NCBI RefSeq assembly: GCF_018812025.1
Contig: NC_063061.1
Span: 6,189,796-6,253,795 of the forward strand
Length of the DNA: 64,000 bases
Direction: 5' to 3'
Origin: Megalobrama amblycephala
Taxonomy: Eukaryota; Chordata; Actinopteri; Cypriniformes; Xenocyprididae
Position 1 is the stretch's first letter, and each line of letters starts with the position of its first letter. Position numbers and translations under genes: made by a program. Shown here in pieces: positions 58,672-64,000 of the stretch. The notes under the pieces are model-generated. The model had not been told where the DNA came from, did no database searches, and was given only the letters and a program-made list of their open reading frames with translations.

Positions 58672-61515
58672 ATCAGATACTTTCATGTCATTGTTTGCCA
58701 CTATTTAAATATCAAATATGTTTATTGCCAATATTTGATAGATTCTCTCATGTATTCATGTTTTTACCATAGATTTGCCTTTTTTGGTATTTTTGGATTT
58801 GCTGGTAGAGAGAACAAGTCTGATATAGAATTCCATGTTACATTGTAGTCTGATTTGCTGTATTTCGGCACACATTGACCAATTTGGGATCATTAACGTG
58901 TTCCTTATTCTCTTCAACACCATTTTTTTTTTTTTTTTTTTTACACCACACAAAGAATTTTTGAATCATTTGATCAGCAGTGATGGCACTGATGCAGCGC
59001 TGCACGTTTGTATTGGGAAAAGCATTCCACTCTGATGCAGGCCAGGGAACTGTAGTCTATCACATCCTGATAATTCTATCATCAGTCAGAGCCCAAGTCT
59101 CCTGACACAACTGCTGACCAACTTCAGCTTTGGAGTGCCGTGCATTTTAATTGGACCCAGACCGCAGCTATGTTAGCCAGAGAGAGAGAGAGAGGGAGGG
59201 TGAAGAGGGCAGAGAGGAGAGAGATGGAGAGAAAGAAAGAGGCCAGTTAGATTGTCAGGAAACCAGGCTGCCCTAAAAGAGCTTCATCTCTCTGGCCGGC
59301 TAGAGGGATAGCCGCGGGGTTTGGTCGTGGTGTATTTGTGTGTGTGCGCACCCCTGAAGTCACACCACAACACACACGAGAGCAAAGCCTGCTTACACAT
59401 GCGTGCATACACAGATTCACACACAAACAGTAGTACAACAGTTGAGCTGTATTGCTGCACCAAAGAAAATAACAAAGTATCCACAAGTTTGTTTAATGAA
59501 CCTCTAAATATGCATTGTACATTGCGTTTTTTTAAAGGCATTGTCATTCTTTTCAGTGCAAATGTCTTATTATAGATTGCGCCTTCCAATTTGCTGACAA
59601 AATTAACATTGCAAATGTCAAATTCGTATGCCATTTAGCAGGCTTGATATATTTCCATCTGTCCAAACATTATAAAAATACGGATTATTAAATAGAAAAC
59701 AAAGTGGTTGCAGTAAAACAGTAAAAGTGAAACTGACCAGTCTCTTGCTATCAATTTCCCACATAAAGTAATGTGTAAATTTGTATTGTTGAAATTAATC
59801 TTTTGATATACAGAAAAAAATGCAGCCTTTTCAGTCAGTCATCAAAATCATCGCCATACTGTAGTTTACTGTCAGAGATCACACTGTTATATTGACAACA
59901 TGGCTAAGCATTGTTGACTGAAGAATGACACAAGGACTTATTCTGATGCCAATGATCTGTTCATTGAAATAAATACCGTATTGTTCCTAATATAAGACTG
60001 TTTTTTTTTTCTTCTTAGAAATACATCTGAAAAAAAAAATGGGTTCCTCTTACATTCAGGGTTTAGACTTTTACGTCAATAATACATCCGCAACAGTAGG
60101 TGGCGCCAAATACGCTTAAAACGAGTGTGCCAAGAAATACTGTGTGTCAGATGTTAATGTTAGAAGATTGCGAGGGCTTAAAAACGCTGACGGTCAAAGA
60201 AAAGATTACCGTCTAAGAGACTGTTTGCGTGCATCGCTGACGGGACCGAATTTTCCCCGTATGAGATTTTAAAATGTACCTAGAATTCAAAACTACAATA
60301 AGATTTCATGTCTGCTGTTAATGAAATTTTGGTAGCCTACATGGTTTTAACTATAAGATGGATAGCCTGTAATTGTTATATAATTCAAATGGCCTACAGG
60401 TTACATTTATGGTTCGCCATAAAAAGTGTTTATTTTTAAATGTGATCGTTGGTACATTTTAACAGTATTTACCATACTTTCAATACAAAAGTGGGGAGAA
60501 CAATATTTGGTACTTTTGAGAGATAAACTATGGATTTTGAGCAAGTTGCACGCTTTTGCAGGTATCCCATTGTGTGGTGCTGTTTGGAGAAATGCATTGT
60601 TTACAAATGTTATAAGGAAGGAACGTACCAAAGCGACTGTCTTTTCTCAGACTAAAAGCCAAACCATTCCAGCATATTTTAAACACAATTTCTAATACTC
60701 CGTGGGTGTGTTGTCCGAGGATGAGACAGTATTTGTTAGTTCCAGACTTTCTATTGTAGCCATTCTCACCCTGTTAGTGTTCATTGTTTCAGCAGCAGTA
60801 GATGATGAGTCATTTTATTCAGCCTTGCTTTACACTCGACTTTGTTGCCCTTCATGTTAGTGTTATTGTTATTGGCTTTAGCTCCAACTCTCAACAAGTA
60901 GCCCGTGAATGTGGAGTACGGGCTGAGAAAGCAACCTGTCTAAGCAGAACTCAAATCGGACTCAGTTTGAGTGGGATACAAAACCCTGCTGCTTTGCTGT
61001 CTACTGCCTTGTTTCTTAGGCAATATCCTGAGTCCTGACTAAAATGATACTGATTGCTTTGAAACACTCTTCATAGGCAGCAATGCAGTAAAGCATAAAT
61101 GACATGTGACTCACAATTGAAGTCAGTTCAACATTAGCATATTGCTAAAGCAATGTTTGCTAAATAAAGACATGATTCTCTTATGCTGTAAACATAATAC
61201 ATGGTGACAACTCAACCACAAAAAAACTGTACTTTTTGTTAGTAAAATTTTTTATTTTATTTGTTTATAATCTGAATTCATATCAACTCGTTTCACAGTA
61301 TTTTCTTTGTAAGTGCAAATAGTAGTTAGATGCTATTTATATTTATACTATTTGCACTTCATTTATTGTAATACATTATAATAATTATATAACCCTAACC
61401 CTAACTATATTGGAAATGTTGATTGGTAAAGATGTCCTCGCAGGTCCAGGAAGGGAGTCATTGTTTTGAGTGTGGTAACAATGTGAGCTGCACACATTCG
61501 TTAATATGTTAATAT

Positions 61516-62290
61516 GTCAGAATTGCGAGATATAAAGTCGCAATTGCGAGTTATAAAGTCAGAATTGTGTGATATAAAGTTTTTTCAAATGACCGTTCGC
61601 AAAGACCCGCCCCCTTAGTTACTGTTGCTATGTCTGACAATCATATGGCACTCTCACTGCATCATGGTCTCACAGAGTGAAACATACATTGCAGACAAAG
61701 AGGACACTGACAACATGCCGACAGACAAGACAGAGCAGGTTACTTTTGTTATGAAACAAAGCTTTTGTGAACCGATCATCTCTTACTAGTGATAAACATG
61801 AATGAACATCAGAAGGTATGTTGTTTCAACCACAGAAAAACAACAATGGACGCCTTTTTTTTAAAGTTCAAGTCCACCGACGTTAATTTATTATCTCCTA
61901 TCTGGTTTGATTCTGTGTTATGATTGGTCAGATCACCTGTCAATCAAACTCCCAGTGAAGGGTGAATACTTTTTTCTCGCAATTCTGACTTCTTTTCTCA
62001 GAATTCTGAAATACAAACTCGCAATTGCGAGATATAAGTAAAGTCCAATTCTGAGGATTTTTTTTTTTCTTTTCTGAATTGTGAGTTGAACTCTTTTTAA
62101 CACATACTCTCAAATTTATATCTTGCGATTCTGACTTTATAACTCACAATTGTGACTTTATATCATGCAATTCTGAGAAAAAAGTAAGAATTACAAGATG
62201 TAAACTTGCAATTGCGAGAAGAAAAGAAAAAAGTCAGAATTGTGAGATAAATAAATTATTTTTATTCCATGGCGGAAACAAGCTTCCGTA
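61516..62290. mobile_element. CAGAATTGTGAG-family repeat with internal unrelated segment
   Basis: Left units GTCAGAATTGCGAGATATAA, right end GGCGGAAACAAGCTTCCGTA. Bases 61580-61970 are non-repetitive and may be a host segment or another insertion between two partial copies. Confidence 0.5.
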
Positions 62291-63262
62291 GCTGGCTGTA
62301 CATGATCTCTTATGTATAACCTGCTAAAGAGTATAAATATCCCAGTGGAAAAATGACAATGGAAAATGATAATTTTGCTCCATTCAAATGAAACCGAATT
62401 CCCCATTGTGTAGAAGAGGAAGACACAGGATTAATTACAGCCTGTGCTGGCCTTATTTACAACCTCAATAATCAGGGCAGCCTCTGAAGGTCTCTGAAGA
62501 CCTTGAATTTACGAGATTGCTGTTTCTCATTTCAAGTCATCCTCTCTAACAAAAGATACCTTCATGTTCCCAGGTCTGGTTGAGTCCGGATATGTTGCCG
62601 GGGCCTGTTTATGTGCTGCCCATAAAAAACATGCTGAAAGTTTAATCAACAGAATGGAACATGAATACAGTTGCCTAGATACGCAACATGTCACACCCGA
62701 GGCCATAAATCAACTACATGGTTTTTTTTTTTTCCTCTCTCGCAACAGAAAGTCTTCTTTTTTTAAATAATGATAATTATTATTATTAATATTCACAATA
62801 TGAAAATTAAATGACTCAAAAACTGCTTTGCCTAGTGACCCTCAATTATTTAAAAAGCAATATAAAGTTAAGAATATTAACATTAAAAAATAAGCTACTT
62901 TTAAAACTGTAGCTTGCCAAGATACAAGCCACTCATTATTTACATAATTTAATAGCTACATTTGGGGCTCTAGTTTTTGAATGAATGAACAATCTCAAAT
63001 AGGTTGACAGTATTAAACTTGAACAGAGAAATTACACCTTAAAACATCATAATTTATTAACTGTGTTCAAAACAGTCATGAACAGCAGCATTTAACTAAA
63101 TATTTGGCAATAAAAGAGGACCTAAAATGCACCAAAGGAACTTAAAACAGTAAGAACTATCCAAAAAAAACCCAGCATATTCACATTCACTACATATAAG
63201 AGATAGATTGTTGCAACGATACTGCTAAAAAGAAGTAGTAAGTGATTAGTACGGTCACCACT

Positions 63263-63500
63263 ATGAAAACTTGTTTCGGCCATGGAATAAAACAATTTAA
63301 AAGATAATTGCAACATTTTATCTCACAATACAGACTTTTTTCTCACAATTGTGAGTTTACATCTCACAATTCTGACAGTATAAGTAATAGAGATATAAAT
63401 TTGCAATTCTGACTTTTTTTTTTTTTTTTGGCAATACTGACTTCTTTCTGAAGAGAAAAAAAGTCAAAATTGTGAGATAAAAGGCACAATTACCTCTTTT
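63263..63500. mobile_element. CAGAATTGTGAG-family repeat, short copy
   Basis: Starts GAAAACTTGTTTCGGCCATG, then TCTCACAATTGTGAG-type units, ending AATTGTGAGATAAAAGGCAC. Non-coding. Confidence 0.5.
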
Positions 63501-63618
63501 TTATTAAAAAAAACTAAACACTACAAATATAATAGTTTTCACTTAGAAATTGCTAGTAAATTAATTGAAAAGAAACAAAAGATACAAGAAACAACAATCT
63601 TTGTTTTATTTAAAACTT

Positions 63619-63815
63619 TGAAAAGTATATATATATATATTATTATTTTATTATTATTATTATTATTATTATTTTTATTTTATTTTTTCTTTACAATGTA
63701 CTTCCCAACACTGAAAATCCATCCATCCATCCATCCATCCATCCATCCATCTTCCGAACCAGGAGAATTGGAGCCTAAAGTGAATCATCATCATCGTCAT
63801 TATCATCATCATCAT
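63619..63815. repeat. Cluster of simple repeats
   Basis: (TA)n and (TTA)n to about 63672, (CCAT)n at 63718-63751, and (CAT)n-like at 63785-63815. Confidence 0.85.
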
Positions 63816-64000
63816 TATTAGCCTTTGCCAATTGAGTTATGATGCAGATTTTATGAAAAATTTGTAAAGTACAAACACAATCATATATACACACGTATTC
63901 ATTTGTGAAAATGAAACACAATTACATTCACATACCAAGGTCACACTTCTCTCTCATCCTTACATATGTGTGAGCACAAACATAATATTTACCTGTATGT

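Noticed and set aside
61391..61406. CCCTAACCCTAACTA resembling telomere repeat
   Set aside because: Only about two units in AT-rich DNA, too short to indicate an interstitial telomere array.

Overview
This window is teleost genomic DNA, most likely from a cyprinid or close relative. The evidence is the mix of mobile elements: degenerate Tc1/mariner copies, many short non-autonomous hAT and TTAA-target elements, tRNA-derived SINE heads and one non-LTR reverse transcriptase fragment. Long AT, GT, GA and tetranucleotide microsatellites and spliced vertebrate coding exons fit the same picture. There are no bacterial-style genes, operons or CRISPR arrays.

Only one cellular gene can be supported. 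It is the 5' part of a GABA-A receptor beta-subunit gene on the + strand near the right end. Exon 1 (55128-55207) encodes a signal peptide. Exon 2 (57630-57724) encodes the start of the mature extracellular domain, including [15 protein letters not shown]. Intron 1 is about 2.4 kb. Intron 2 runs off the right edge, and I could not find exon 3. A CpG-richer patch and a long T/C-rich tract lie upstream. The subunit paralogue cannot be fixed from these two exons. An unidentified 93-residue reading frame (50458-50739, - strand) sits inside a TIR-bounded element of about 1.08 kb and is the only other open frame I consider a candidate.

Layout. 0.57-2.3 kb: a Harbinger-type MITE with TTA target sites, then an hAT-type foldback whose arms carry a 21-bp minisatellite. 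2.4-3.6 kb: a dispersed repeat and a reversed LINE RT relic. 5.2-13.8 kb: TTAA-target MITEs, SINE heads and a foldback MITE. 15-16.1 kb: an hAT element with a perfect 8-bp target duplication. 16.6-18.4 kb: a dead Tc1 copy with nested insertions. 20.3-22.1 kb: a perfect 45-bp hairpin and a TAC-rich MITE. 25.9-31.8 kb: nested foldbacks. 33.1-34.6 kb: a multi-level hAT nest. 34.8-35.3 kb: a solo LTR. 39.2-45.8 kb: four different Tc1-type elements, each beside a TA or GT microsatellite. 47-52.6 kb: more TTAA MITEs and foldbacks. 53.9-64 kb: the beta-subunit gene and its repeat-laden introns.

No functional pathway links the elements. The window is a gene-poor upstream region that has taken repeated layers of transposon insertion. 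The recurring pattern is foldback elements with internally repeated short units, several with intact or nearly intact target-site duplications. Everything was read by eye. Family assignments rest on motifs, terminal repeats and target duplications, not database searches.
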